Source: Syncephalis fuscata (lineage: Eukaryota > Zoopagomycota > Zoopagomycetes > Zoopagales > Piptocephalidaceae). Taken from it: a stretch of 64,000 bases of DNA. The stretch is taken from positions 434,001-498,000 of the forward strand of contig JAHLTZ010000008.1 of the NCBI GenBank assembly GCA_025786725.1, written 5' to 3'. A program made the translations under genes and the position numbers. Shown piece by piece: positions 46,687-59,508 of this stretch (position 1 is its first letter; each line of letters begins with the position of its first letter). Under the pieces are notes generated by a model. That model worked only from the letters and a program-made list of their open reading frames with translations, searched no databases and was not told where the DNA came from.

Positions 46687-48678
46687 TTACTGATGGTGCT
46701 GATGATTGCCATCTTTGACTTTGCTATCATTGTTGTTGATATCATCGATATCGTCATTGTTGTGCGTATCATTAGGATAAATCTGTGGTGTAGCCGGCAA
46801 AGGGATATGCATCGCCACCGATTGTAAATCCGTAGTAGTCTGATTTGCATAGCTTGAGTCAACATCAACCATGCTGACCGAAGCAGTAGCAAGATTAATT
46901 CGTCGGGCAACTGTTAGACCGCGAGGCATGCTACCCTCTGAACCTGACATAAAATAAGCATCTGATGTAGGACGTGATGACTCGTAGGACATTGTAGTAG
47001 CAAGAGTCATAACACTATCACGGACTGTATTATTCTCTCTTAGGCCAATGCCATTATTTTGATTGGCCTCTTCAATCGCTAATTGCTCCATTAATCTTTG
47101 AGCATCAAATGAACTAACTGATTGTGGTCGCGGCATAACTAATACTGGTTCATTAGCAATTGTTTTTGTGGTCATCAGACCCATTGATGATCTTCTCTGC
47201 TGTAGCATATTGGAAGAGGTTGGCGCTGATGCTGATGCTACTGTTGCTGCCGCAGTTGCCGCTTCTGCGGCCGCATAATTCGAATATTTAGGTGTGTCTA
47301 GGGATGTTTGCGGCGAAGAATCACGTTGTATATCCCTTGATACATTAAGTATACCAATCAAATCCGAATTATCGTTTGCTGTTGTAGATGCGGTCGCTTG
47401 TCCTAATACAAGAGCATCAGGCAAGGCAGATGATCTAATTGGAGAGGGTGGGCTTAGAGTTGCAATAAGAGCGCTGCCAAGTGATGTATTTCCGCGTGTA
47501 TTGCTGGTGTTAAGTACTGATCTTCGGGTGCGTGTCTGTTGCTCGGCCGACATTAGTTCGTTAAGCTTATCGGATAATGGGCCGTCGTCGTCGGAGAATG
47601 CATATGAGCCATGGAATGACTGGCTATCATCTTCTTCAATAAACTGCATAGTGTTACCCGCTGTTGTTAATTGCGTTTGCCAGCTTGTGTTTCCACTTTG
47701 ATCATGTTGATAAACAACGCCCATAGCTGCAGCTGCAGTAGCTGGATTACGGAAATTGGCAAGAGATTGCCGTGGTGGGCGCACTTGCTCTGGATCATCC
47801 TCTGACCAGATTGAGCTGCTCTCCCACATTTCATTCTCATTGCTATAATCAGAACGTACACCGAGTGTGTTTGTTCGATCGATGCGGTTACGTATAGAGT
47901 GTGATCGCTTAACGCTAGTCTCACGGCTTAGTTGTCGGCTTGTTTGTGCTTCAAGCTGTAGTCCACTAGTGTTATGGAACTGATCGCTAGTTGGAATGGG
48001 AGCAATAGGGGTCGATGAGTTTACAGGCCGTGGCACATGTGCCGGCCAGTTGGCTGGAATCTGGGGTGGAATACCCCATGCATCGGCACCACCTTGCGAG
48101 GTAGTTACGGAAAATGGTGTTGATGTTATAGTCATTGGGCTTTGGTTAGCTTGATTGTTCGTCGTATTGAGTGCAGTAATATGAGATGGGCTTCTTATTG
48201 GCGAGGGATTACGTCGAACCAAGCTGCTAGCACGTAAGGGAGGACTGCGAAGAACATTGTTACCATGTATGTTTGATGAGGCACGTGTCTGTAAACGGCG
48301 AGCTGTTAGCAGTTGTTGCATCTCTCGCCGTCTCCGTACGTAGAGCACCATTGCTACACCGAGGACCGCCAATACGACCATCGATACCGTAATACTAATC
48401 AGTATAGGGGTATTAGTGCCTCCTCCCTTGCTATTATCAGTTTCCGAATTCGTATTATTTGTTGGCCCGGGGTCAACGAAAGAAGTCGTCGGTGTAGCAG
48501 CTGACTGTTGTGCCTTTGCCAGTGGGACTACAATAGCCAAATCATTATGAATGGCTTTTGAGTTTGGTTCCGGTACGCTAATACCACCTAGTATAGGTGA
48601 ATTGCCATTATTTTGGCCAGATGGATTTGGAGCATCAGATCCAGGTCCTACACCGGTAGGAGTGGGTTCCACTTCCAT
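46687..48678 (-). CDS. Single-pass membrane protein with long Ser/Thr-rich cytoplasmic tail
   Basis: One open frame of 663 residues. The N-terminal 90 residues are Pro/Gly/Asn/Thr-rich with no obvious signal peptide. One transmembrane helix at about 91-114 (PILISITVSMVVLAVLGVAM) is followed immediately by RRRR, a stop-transfer motif that puts the long tail in the cytosol. The tail (about 550 residues) is disordered-looking, rich in Ser, Thr, Asn and Ala runs, with RRNPSPIRSPS, QVRPPRQS and WESSSIWSEDDPE as possible phosphorylation or docking patches. The layout resembles a surface sensor or adaptor, but no domain is recognised. A TTATAG acceptor directly precedes the ATG, so an upstream exon with a signal peptide is possible. 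Confidence 0.7.
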   Translation of the reverse strand: MEVEPTPTGVGPGSDAPNPSGQNNGNSPILGGISVPEPNSKAIHNDLAIVVPLAKAQQSAATPTTSFVDPGPTNNTNSETDNSKGGGTNTPILISITVSMVVLAVLGVAMVLYVRRRREMQQLLTARRLQTRASSNIHGNNVLRSPPLRASSLVRRNPSPIRSPSHITALNTTNNQANQSPMTITSTPFSVTTSQGGADAWGIPPQIPANWPAHVPRPVNSSTPIAPIPTSDQFHNTSGLQLEAQTSRQLSRETSVKRSHSIRNRIDRTNTLGVRSDYSNENEMWESSSIWSEDDPEQVRPPRQSLANFRNPATAAAAMGVVYQHDQSGNTSWQTQLTTAGNTMQFIEEDDSQSFHGSYAFSDDDGPLSDKLNELMSAEQQTRTRRSVLNTSNTRGNTSLGSALIATLSPPSPIRSSALPDALVLGQATASTTANDNSDLIGILNVSRDIQRDSSPQTSLDTPKYSNYAAAEAATAAATVASASAPTSSNMLQQRRSSMGLMTTKTIANEPVLVMPRPQSVSSFDAQRLMEQLAIEEANQNNGIGLRENNTVRDSVMTLATTMSYESSRPTSDAYFMSGSEGSMPRGLTVARRINLATASVSMVDVDSSYANQTTTDLQSVAMHIPLPATPQIYPNDTHNNDDIDDINNNDSKVKDGNHQHHQ

Positions 48679-51600
48679 ACTATAATCAAATCAATAGTAT
48701 TACTATTGACGATGGAAATATGCGCAATTGGTATGTATAAATGATAGCAGTGAGTTATACAGCTCAATTGGAGTTACACGCCAAATGATAAGCTATCAAT
48801 GACAATAAAACAGTTGGAAGATACAAAATGTAGATGAAATCAAATGCTAAAATGGCGAATGGCCACGTCGATGTTGCAAAATCGATTGATGGCAAGTAAG
48901 ACTTGTGTAAACAAATAACGTGTAGTTATCTTTTTCTTTCTTTTGTCAAAAATGAATGGATGCAGTAAATGAAGGAAATGCTATAAGAGAATGCTAGAAT
49001 AGATAGAAATATGCAGATAGAAATGCCAATATGCTATGCTATAGTCAATGTAGATGGTGAACCTATGTACGCGGATATGTACCAGTGCAGCCGTGTGGCG
49101 TCAAGTTTGTAAACAATGCTATAAAGATACAACTGGACATGCAACAACTTGAACACACAGCAAGCAGGCAAGCAAATATTAACACCAATGCAAAAATGCG
49201 TAAAGACAAAAGAAAGAGAGAAAGAAAGGCGATGGGCGGTGGGAGATACAACGCCATCGATTCTATAAAGATAGCGCCATAGTCCTTTGTTCTTTTTCCA
49301 TAAAGCCATTGTACGACCATAGTCGCCAATCCACATGATCGATAAATATAGTTGGTTGATTGATTGTGCGAATGGATAAAACTGGCCTTTTCTCCAATGG
49401 AGCCCAATACAAACACAGCTTATCTATATGAGGAATGCTATGACGTTTAAGTGGGGGGAAGACAAGAGCAAAGGCGTATGTATACGCATTATTATTTGCA
49501 TATCACTTTTCTTCTTATAAGCTAGTTTCTGGTTTTAAGTTCAATAAGCGTTTACTATTATGTTTCTTTTATGCACTAGCATCTGTTATTGCCATATTTG
49601 GTAAATATAATTATCTAAATCTTCACACACTGAATAATCGTAATAAATACTTTAATGATTCATACAATCGATACAACTCCCTTGCATCACTTGTCAGTGG
49701 CTGCATTGCCCTCATTTCATTTCACCATATAATGCAATTATCATGACATCCATATAACATAGTAGATATAAACAAAACAAGTCTAAAGTACTATTCAGCG
49801 TTTATAGAGTGGTGTAATGTATTTATTATCATAAGCGTGTCTGTTAATAGGATCGGCAATGGACATTGTCTTATTGCTAGTATAACAGCACCATCGATTT
49901 GAAAGCAGAATGACCAGAAACAATAGCTGAATCTTGATGTATGATAAACTATACGATGTAGTTGTCAAACAATCTTGTCGTCTACCAAATGTACACCTAA
50001 ATATACTGGAATAATAACTACAGCTACAACTTACCCGGTTTGCTAATTATTCTATGTATGTCAATATATAAATGATTAGCTCTGTATAAAACTGAATTGA
50101 ATAGTCAATTTATATTTTAGCTTACATTTTATTCATCGCTATTGAGGAATAATGCTAGTTTTGTCATACAACTTACCATCTACAATAATAATTAACCAAT
50201 AACATACATGAGTGTTATGCTATTAGTTTGTCATGCAACTTACTATCTATGATAGTCATTAGTTATTATCATATATAAGTAATAAAAATCAATATTGCAA
50301 TGTATATTTAAAACTAGGACTTACCGTCTATTGAATTTAATTTGCTATGTTTATAAAAATAAACGATAATCAGTTCAATGCAGTGCTGGCAAAGGCTGTT
50401 CTAGTGGTCATAAAATATAAAATATAATCACAACATGCCACAGCAAACCATGACTGGCATGGCAGTTGTCACAATTGCATTGGACACGAACACCAATAGA
50501 AGGTGTAGATGGTAGCAATAGAAAACTTCATGGTAATATAAATTTGTTAGAAAAGCAGGTGTATCAAAAGTAGGGGATATATAATAGATAGCTGTGTAGA
50601 AAGAGCTGTGTGTGTGTGTGTGTAAAAAAAGAGAAAGAGTTCAAGTGTGATAGTGGTTGTGAATTGGTAAGCACTATTTAAGTTCATGACAATGATGTGA
50701 GTGCCGTTTAGTCCAGATAGTGCGTTATGTATACCGCATGCATCAATATAACTATTGCTGTATTATGCATTGAATGGGTATGCATCAAAAACAAAATATG
50801 CAAACAACACATGTGGATATGATTTACACCAATTAAAATGCTTCTATTAAATGCTATGCGACGCGTGTTGGCTTGCAAAGTAAAGTTCTAAATATCATAA
50901 TCTGTGCTCAGTAAAATCTGTTTTCATTCATGCAAATGCGGTGATGGTAAAAATCAAGCGAAATGTGCCTAGTCTAAAGCTCCAATCAATCTAAATTTCG
51001 CTGTTATCCAAAGGAGCTTCATTGGCTTTTTAAAATAGTGATGCTATTTGAATGTTTATTGCGTGCATAGCAAATCACACAATTAAACTAAAATGACTTT
51101 CCATTAGAATATCACTTTAGCTTTATTTATGTCATTAATAAACTAGTAATAGTATCATTATATGTATTAAAGATTTTTGCTATAGAATTATTATAGTTGA
51201 CCAGTAATAGTTTAATCATATTTCTTTGGCAATAAATAGTCTATCTATTATCTTTTTATTTAGTTAATCGCTTGCTTTTACTAGTACATTATTAATGACT
51301 TAATATAAACATTGTTAAACTACATCAAGTTGCTAATAGGCTGTTTGATATCAGCATAATATAAAATAAGCAGATTAATGATATAGTTGTTGAAGTAGCT
51401 GGCGTGGTATAGTTTTATTAAATGTAAATAATTGTGCTATGCTGTTATTGTTTTTAAAGCTTTGCATTAATTTATAATGACAATAGTATTAATACTAATA
51501 TTACTATTGATTAAAGTTTCTGCTTCATTTCATTTGTGCAACAAGAACATAAACTTTTAAATAACCAGACTATTTACAAATTATAAGTCTTATTTATTAT

Positions 51601-53180
51601 TTAAAACAAATAAGCACATTTTAAATAAGCAATGGCTGGCTAGACAATAATCTAGTAATTTATTGATTTATGGCCATTAAAGTCGCGGTAAAGCATGATC
51701 TATAGTCTCCTTTATAGTAGTATCTTTAACTCCGATAAAGCAGTTTTAAATATTTCAAAAAGCGCCGTTTTTATTTCATAACTATTAGCCAAGCAAGATA
51801 CAATACATCAACAAGTAATTTCTGTTTATAATCTATAGCAATCATTAATAAAAGAAATTTAATTGGCAGCTATCAAATAGCGGTTAAACATACTTTAATA
51901 AAACCTTTTCTTCAATAAGGTGGAACTGACTGATTGAGGCAGCAAAGTACTTTTTGTTTCACTCACTCACTTAATAACATCCACTTAGCACACACTATTC
52001 ATTCATCCACACACGTTCATTACACTTGGGCACCCAGCACACCCGTATAACACGCACACACACACACACACAACTTCTCGTATTTCTTGGCCTTTAAGCT
52101 ATTACACACTTTTCTCTCCTTTCAAATTGACCTATACCTCATCTGTGCTTTTCTGGCAATTCACCTACTTTGTCGCCTATTTATTTCGCTACAAACGGGT
52201 AGACGTAGCCTCGTGGAGTTGACTTGCCAAGTAAATAACAAAGCAAGGTTACGCCTTCCTAGTAAAGAGTCTAGTGTGAAGTAGTCCTTTTCTATTTCTT
52301 AGGATATCTTTTTCATTGTCGTCTCTCTGTTTCTCTCTCTCTCGTTCGCCAACTACTCAGTCGTTTCTATATCACAGCGACGTATACCGCCAATACAACC
52401 GATACAAGTGTGCGTGTGTGTGTGTGTTTGTTTTCGTGTCTTCCTTTGTTGTTGTTCTTTATTGACACAGCTCGCGGTTTGTCCTCCGCTAGCTATTTAT
52501 TCGCCTAAAGGAGATTCCACTTTTATCATCTCGTTTTCCTTTGTTGCATAAGTATTGATACTTTGAACAAACACTCGTTATCTAGACTATTGGATGGTTA
52601 TACCGGGCGGTACTGGCACCAGTATTAGTCTCCAGTGCAGTTATAGCTATTGTGCTAAACTCTCCTACCTTCAGCCATAGTCAACGAAAATAACCGTGTT
52701 TATCAAATAATTATTTGGTAAGTAGTCTTTGTATTACAGAATACATACCTGCCTATATATATATAAACATATATATCCTGACGGGTACATATCTTGGCCT
52801 ATTATTATCAATGTTATTCATTTTACCTAATGGCTAGTGTTATAATTAATGAATAATATAGTTTATTATTGAACAAATGATCAATAGTAAATAATATTTA
52901 TTTAACTTTTACAACATTTGTTAATCAGCACATTTACTGCTTATACTCCTTTATTTAGAACAATTTGCTGTTATTTCGACGCACCAACAATTAATATCTA
53001 TTGTTTACAGCGCCAGTAATTGTACGTATCCATAGATACACATAATAGATAATATTAATTCTATCGATACTTAATCTAGGTGTTCCATTACCACTATTAC
53101 TACTACCACAATTGTTATCATTAGTATTGCAGTTATACGACATTTCCATATCCAGTGCCTCAATTCTTGCACGTCATTGA
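48679..53180. other. 4.5-kb intergenic region between divergent genes
   Basis: Upstream regions of the minus-strand membrane protein and the plus-strand LRR gene. The minus-strand side has a pyrimidine tract at about 49200-49250. The plus-strand side is CT-rich from about 51950 to 52560 with CA and GT runs. A GT run lies at 50607-50623 and a CA run at 52054-52072. Open frames at 49034-49416 and 52087-52284 follow the pyrimidine composition and I do not call them genes. Confidence 0.5.
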
Positions 53181-56100
53181 ATGATTGTGCGCGGTATGGA
53201 TGATCCATCAGTCAATAACGTGACGGTCATTGCTTCAGGTCCAGATGAGCCATTGACCCGTACACCATCATTGCCGGCCAGTCCAAGCAATTCATTACGC
53301 TTTGCCCGTCCACCACGGCCTAATTCGAGAGGCAATCGACGACATAGTCTTGTAGGGGTATTCCCATCTGCTACCGATGCTGTGATAACCACTGCAGCAG
53401 AGTCCACTCCTGTTATGCAACGTAGTGCATCTCATGCTCCATTCTCGAATAATGAACATACAATTGAAGGCAACGAGTCTACAGGTCGTCCTCGCCGTCC
53501 CATGTCATACCATGCTGGATTCCAACGCAATCTATTTTCACAAGAGTCAAATCAACGTTTGATGGCTGTGACTGAATCCGCTGCATTAATGACTACTGTA
53601 AAAGAAATCACTATGACTGAAACGGAGGATATTGATATGAGTTTGCCAGTATCTAAAGCAGAACCCAATATCATTCCAGATATTGATACAGAATCCATGG
53701 AAAGTAATGTTGTCAAAGAAGACTGTCCATCTTTAGAAGAGACACCCGATGCATCTTATAGTATTATAAGTGATGACACACCATCATTTGCGGCTATGAT
53801 GGCCGATATGATTGCCTATCCGACTGTATCACCATTATTACCCGTAGTATCACCGTCTAATGGACTTTCCATGCTTGTTGATGCCACCTACGAAGAAACA
53901 ACTACTGTGGAAGAAACAACTACTGAACAAACAACTAACGTAGAAGAGATAACTGATAAACAAATAGTTACTGAATCAGTAGTAACAAGGGAATCAATGG
54001 TTGAATCAAGCGATACTACTGAACAAGTAACGACTAGTACAACAGAAATTGGAACAACCAATGATATTCAAGATGATGACGAATCTGATCTAAGAATTAC
54101 TTATGATAATACTGAACTACAAGATAGTATTATTGATGGACTGGCTATTAACGCTACAGACAATACTATTGTGACCACTATAACCGATACTACTATAAAA
54201 GAGGTATTTAGCGATATGGATCCCGATGAAGATGACAGTGATAGCAATGCTGAAGTACCCTCTGTCATTGGTATGCTATCACCAGAACGTGTACGTGATT
54301 CAGTCATCCTTCAAGCTGAAAAGAGTCCCCAATTACTGGCATTACGTAATATCGATGATATCGATGATATCGATCCATTATCTGGCAGCCATGATGGCGA
54401 CAGTAATAACAGTGGAAGTAATAGCGATGAAGATATGGCTGCATTATCACTTCCCGGTGTATTAAATCCAGCCAATCTAGTAGTTGATGAAGCCATGCCA
54501 CCCAAATCACCTCTACTCGGCAATGCTGATCATGATCATGAACACACCACGATTGAACAAGCATTGATATCACCTATCGAGTGTTTACCATCTAGTGCGT
54601 TTATTGAGAATAGAGAAATACTCGATGCCATGACAGACACATCAGTGCACCCACTAGTAGATGGCGAAGTGTCCATGTTGTCCACATCTGCATTGAGTAT
54701 TGGATTTCCTATTGCACCAGGTAGTCCAGCGGTTGTTCCTACTGAAATGATATCAACAATGAGTGGTATGTCAGATGGACATGATCATACACTTATTGGT
54801 GAAGGCCATGGATCACCCTTAGTCTATACAACAGCAGGACCGGCCAATGGAGAACGACAAATACTCATTGCTCGTCTATGTTCACTTGGACATTCTGAAG
54901 GAGCGGCTAACGATGCATTAGATGCACTACCTAGTGGCAACTTTGATGAGCTACTATTATGGATCTCACGTCGTCGATTAGCTATTCTTAAAAGCGATGC
55001 TGAAGAAGAGAAACGACTACGACGACTTGAAGAGGTGGGACGGGCAGGTGGCAGTGTAAATGGCAGTAGCAGTGTTGGTGGCAGTAATGGTACTACCAGT
55101 GTTACTAGTCTTCGGGGCCCATCACATCATCTATCTGGACTGGGAGTCAGTGGTCGATTAAGCGATGCTGATTCAGAGGATTCAACGATACTGTTACCAG
55201 ATGTACAGTTAATTGATCGTACTACCATTTGTGATCCATTACATCGACCACCCGATTCACGTACAACGCCCAGACCACGTTCTATCCTGAAACCACCACC
55301 GAGTAAAATGAATAAAGAGGGTAGAATGGAAGTGGCAAGGATTTACTTAAAGATACGACAGTTGCTTCATTATGGCAACGATCACGTGTATGGTTTTCAT
55401 TACCGACCCGTACATCATCACATCAGCATCGACCATGGGTGGATCAGGTGGATGGGACGTAAAGAGGCGTTCCATCAACGTCAAGGCGGATCATTACGGA
55501 CTAAACCATCGCCGTATTCCGCCTATTTACCAGCACCGCCTTCACCGTCACTATCGGTTGAGAGTGATGAATTGCCTATTCGTCAGTTAAAACAAGTTCG
55601 TTTCCCGGTACAAGCAATGGCCATTAAGTATTTATATGTTGCTGAACGACCCATTCAACCTGGGCTTCGTTTAGATGAGCATGGTCGTACCGAAGATGGC
55701 CAATTACTAGATGGTAAGTTATATATATATATTACTATAATAGTTATACTAATATATACATATATATATGTATTTATATATAGCGAATGGACATGCTCAG
55801 CTACTTAGTCATCAGAATAATCAAGGTGTCTATGATAGTTTAGAGGCATTGGCTAGTAATACACAATTATCCGGTGTTGATCATCCACCGGGTCTGGTAT
55901 CATTGGCCGGAGGAGAACAGGTGAATGGATCAAGATCGAGTGGACATGCATCGACATTACATCCTGCTACTAAAAGTGAAGCACAAGCAGGCATTACTAT
56001 AGATGCCGCATTGGCAGCCGGTGCACCACGGGACATCAATGATGATTCGCCTATTACACCAATTGAAGAAGCACGTCTACATTCAGCACGTGAGCTATCG

Positions 56101-57942
56101 GTCTATTATCGTCGAGCTTGTCAAGCCCGTCATGAACGGCCTATTGATTCGGTATTACAGCAACTTAGAGTAAGTACTGTAATTAATGTATTAAATTTAA
56201 GTTGTAATCGTGTTTATTATTAGCGGGCAAGTGAACGAGCCGAACCATTAACCACCCTATCATTGACGGGTAAGTCATCTAATAATCGTATTGTTGTTGT
56301 TGTTTAATATTTACATATGATTAGGTATTTTATTGGAACGGCGAGCGGCTGATGCATTATCAGATATGCTTATACTTCGTTCAGGTCTACAGCGACTTGA
56401 ACTTAATGACTGTTCTCTCGTTAATGATGCGTTGAAATCAATTCTACATAGTCTATTACTAGTAGATGAATTACAAGAGCTTAGTTTATGTCGCAATAAG
56501 CGTATTAGTGCAGACGGATTTAAATATATTGCTATTTATACGCGAAAGGTAATAGAGATAGAATAGAAATAGAAGTATTTATTAATATTTATTAATTTAT
56601 AGGCTAAACATCTTCGTTTACTTGATTTGTCGGGTTGTCGACCTGATAAACGAGGTTGTCGTTACTTGTCTCACGCTCTTGCCTCTAGCAGTGTTATGAT
56701 GTTACGTAGCGCTTTACGTACACTTTATTTAAATGATTGTAATCTACGATCAACACTATTAGAAGTTCTTGGTAAGTAATTGATAGATTCTACGCTATAT
56801 ATTGCGTATACTTATGTATGATTTATGTTAGTGCCATCGATTCGTCGGTCTAATGTTACCGAATTGAGTATGACGCATAATCGATTTGGTCCTAATGGTG
56901 CAATATGGGTAGCGGCCTTACTGGATGCCGATTGGCTTCCATCTGAAGAGAGTAATGGACTATTTGCCGGTATTGAAAGCCGTGTTGAACGGTTGAATCT
57001 TAGTTATAATGATATTCGAGTAAGTGGGTTTACTGTTGGTATATCTAGCTAATGTATATGGTAATTTAGTCGGGTATTGATCAAATATCGATAGCATTAC
57101 GTAAGAATCGTACATTAAATGAGCTTGATTTAGCTTCAAATGAATTGAACTCACGGGCCCTTTCGTCACTTGCCATGTCATTAGTAAGTGTTACTATTAT
57201 ATTGTTAATATTGACATAAATGTATTTATAATTGTATTGTTATAATAATAATAGACGGAGAATGCTACTTTGACCTGTTTAAACCTTAGCGGCAATCCTT
57301 TATCGGGGCCAGCCATTGATGGTGTAAGTTATGATGTTCATTGCGAATAGTGATCATTATTAATACTTGTATATACATAAATGGTTAGATCATGCAATTG
57401 CGTGCCTCATTAACGTTCAACAATACATTGCATACCCTATTGTTGGCCAATACAGATATGCGATCAGAAGGTAATATTATATTGCTAGGTGTTTAGTAAT
57501 TAATTTATATATACATTCTATACATTCTATAGGAGCCATTGCCTTGGCTGAATTCCTACCCGAGACACAAACACTACGCCGACTTGATCTGTCGGATAAT
57601 CCAGAAATCGACATTGCCGGTGTTATGGCACTATCGGTATCCGTTCGTATGAACAAGAGTCTACAATATCTTGATGTTAATGTAATGGTCAGTCGACCTA
57701 CGTATACGATCTTAATTAATAATTAACTCTATTAACAGCCCGATGACTCGGAAATGGCCGCACTATCAAGGGATATCCTACTCACGTGTATACGTAATAC
57801 ACAGCTTCAAGAGAAATCGACACGGTCCACTAACAATACACGCAAGAATAGCTCGAGCAGTAGTACATCGGTATTTACCGATCCACCACCACGTAGTAGT
57901 AGCCGACCAAGCAGTGTTGATTTACGGGCCAGTACGGCTTAA
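53181..57942 (+). CDS. Leucine-rich-repeat protein of the PPP1R37 type (probable PP1 regulator)
   Basis: Eleven exons (53181-55713, 55784-56169, 56224-56269, 56325-56548, 56603-56771, 56832-57019, 57070-57183, 57255-57323, 57389-57470, 57533-57681, 57739-57942) sum to 4164 nt, 1387 residues, all phases consistent. Residues 1-550 are Thr/Glu/Asp-rich and disordered-looking. About 555-598 resembles a UBA domain (LIARLCSLGHSEGAANDALD). RPRSILKPPP lies at about 697. LKQVRFPV at about 803 fits the RVxF PP1-docking motif, which PPP1R37 also carries ahead of its repeats. RELSVYYRRACQARHERPID matches the helix before the repeats. RNI-type leucine-rich repeats run from about 985 to 1340 (LRRLDLSDNPEIDIAGVMAL, SLQYLDVN). 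The segment 55315-55500 reads poorly in frame and better in another (SLWQRSRVWFSLPTRTSS), so compensating indels are possible there. Confidence 0.85.
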
Positions 57943-58116
57943 ATTTTAATTGTCATACTTTATTTTTATGTTTATTGTAGCTGGATAAGAAAGAGAAATA
58001 AGAGGAGGAGGTAAAACAATATGAAGCACATGTTATATACATACAACAATGACGGCAATGATAATAACCACTATACAGTAATAATAATAATAATAACAAC
58101 AACAACAACACAGACA

Positions 58117-58147
<31 letters not shown>

Positions 58148-58739
58148 ACATATATTGAGTATAGCTAACTTACGTGATTTATCTTTTGCATTGGTAACCT
58201 AGTTTATTTTTTCTATTTTATTTTGGTTTCTAGTTCATTGGAACATTTTTTTTCTAATGATGAATCACCGAAATCTATTACGCTATTGTGATATGCAATA
58301 ACGATTCTTCTTGGGTTCATACGTCTGCTTGTATGTAGTATGTTTCGTGTGTGTATGTATGTATGTATCTACCAACTTCTTTATTATGTTGTGATTCAAA
58401 TTATTATTAATTTAATATAATCCATCTTATGAACAACTAAATGGCTGACATTTACTTTGGCTCCCCAAAGCAGCAAATCTTTTACACAATCGATTGTAAT
58501 GATTTAAATAGTTGGCGAGTTGATTAAATTAATTTGTGTTTAAATGATTATTCACAATAAATATTAATGTAATGTAATGTAATAATATTATTATCTCTAT
58601 AAAATAGAATATAATTAAATGTAACAGAGCATTGTATCAATAATAATATTAAACATTTAATAAATAATGTAACACAATTTTAATTTCATTAAAACATTTG
58701 AGGCCGATCATTGTTGTTGTTGGCTATGTGTAGAAAGAT
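57943..58739. other. 3' flank with microsatellites
   Basis: Non-coding. Compound TAA/CAA/TATC microsatellite at 58078-58147 and a GTAT run near 58346-58368. No gene seen. Confidence 0.6.
58078..58147 (+). repeat. Compound microsatellite (TAA)n(CAA)n...(TATC)n
   Basis: Consecutive TAA, CAA and TATC units separated by CACAGACA. Directly visible. Confidence 0.95.
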
Positions 58740-59100
58740 TGATTGAATATTAATAAAAGCCATTGATCGCAATTTCATGTCGTTCTACAGTTGTTGGTAT
58801 TGCATCTACATCAATGCGAATTATTGTATTCGAATGGTTTTTTCTATTTCCAATCTTCTACTGTTGCATTTTGGGCAGATTTACGATGTAAAATACTCGT
58901 CTATAGGGACAAAAAAGGTAGGACGACTAGTATTTTGATGTTCACCATTGTCTTGAGCATTCTTGGTATCAACTTGGTAGCACAGATTATTTGTCGACCA
59001 TCAATGAAGCAAATGGCCTTCACCATGTGCAATAATGATAGGTTGATGTTTTCACCAGGAAGATCTTGTGGCGACAGTTGTAACCAAAATATACGGCATG
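58740..59100 (-). pseudogene. Eroded zinc-ribbon ORF, possibly TnpB/Fanzor-type nuclease
   Basis: On the minus strand one frame reads QPIIIAHGEGHLLH, then after about 40 codons FFVPIDEYFTS, a stop, and ICPKCNSRRLEIEKTIR. The order, a GDG-like motif, a D-E-Y-x-T-S-K-x-C-x-x-C motif and a downstream ERHEIAIN stretch in a shifted frame, resembles the RuvC-III and zinc-ribbon end of TnpB/Fanzor (D-E-Y-R-T-S-K-x-C-x-x-C ... R-D-V-N-A-A-x-N). In-frame stops and a frame change show decay, and nothing of the N-terminal half is visible. A competing open frame on the same strand (58901-59191) and one on the plus strand (58791-59117) have no family signature. Assignment is tentative. Confidence 0.3.
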
Positions 59101-59508
59101 CCGTTGAGGTTACTTGAACAGATGTTGATGTAAAATAAGAGAAATAAAGACTAGGGATTGAATAATGTTTTTTATTGATGTTAAAATACACATGTATTTA
59201 TATTGCTATATTTGGCATTATATATAATATATTACTGAATAGAACAATAAGATAGTATAAGAAGACAATGAAATGATTAAATAAAAGATGTGGAGTCAAA
59301 GTACAGTAGCTCCCAACTAAATATTTAAAATTGTAATATGCTAATTAATTTGTTATAATGGCGATTGATTGGATAGAAAGGATAATATAGATTAGCTATG
59401 AATTTGAACTTAAATTAGTTTACTTTTTATTATTGATCTTTTTCTAGTTTTACAACACTCAATCTATATAATATCGTATAGCACGATCATATATATATAT
59501 ATAGCACG

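Noticed and set aside
49034-49416. Minus-strand hydrophobic ORFs upstream of the single-pass membrane protein
   Set aside because: Tempting as a signal-peptide exon, but composition is that of a CT-rich leader and no splice join to 48678 is evident.
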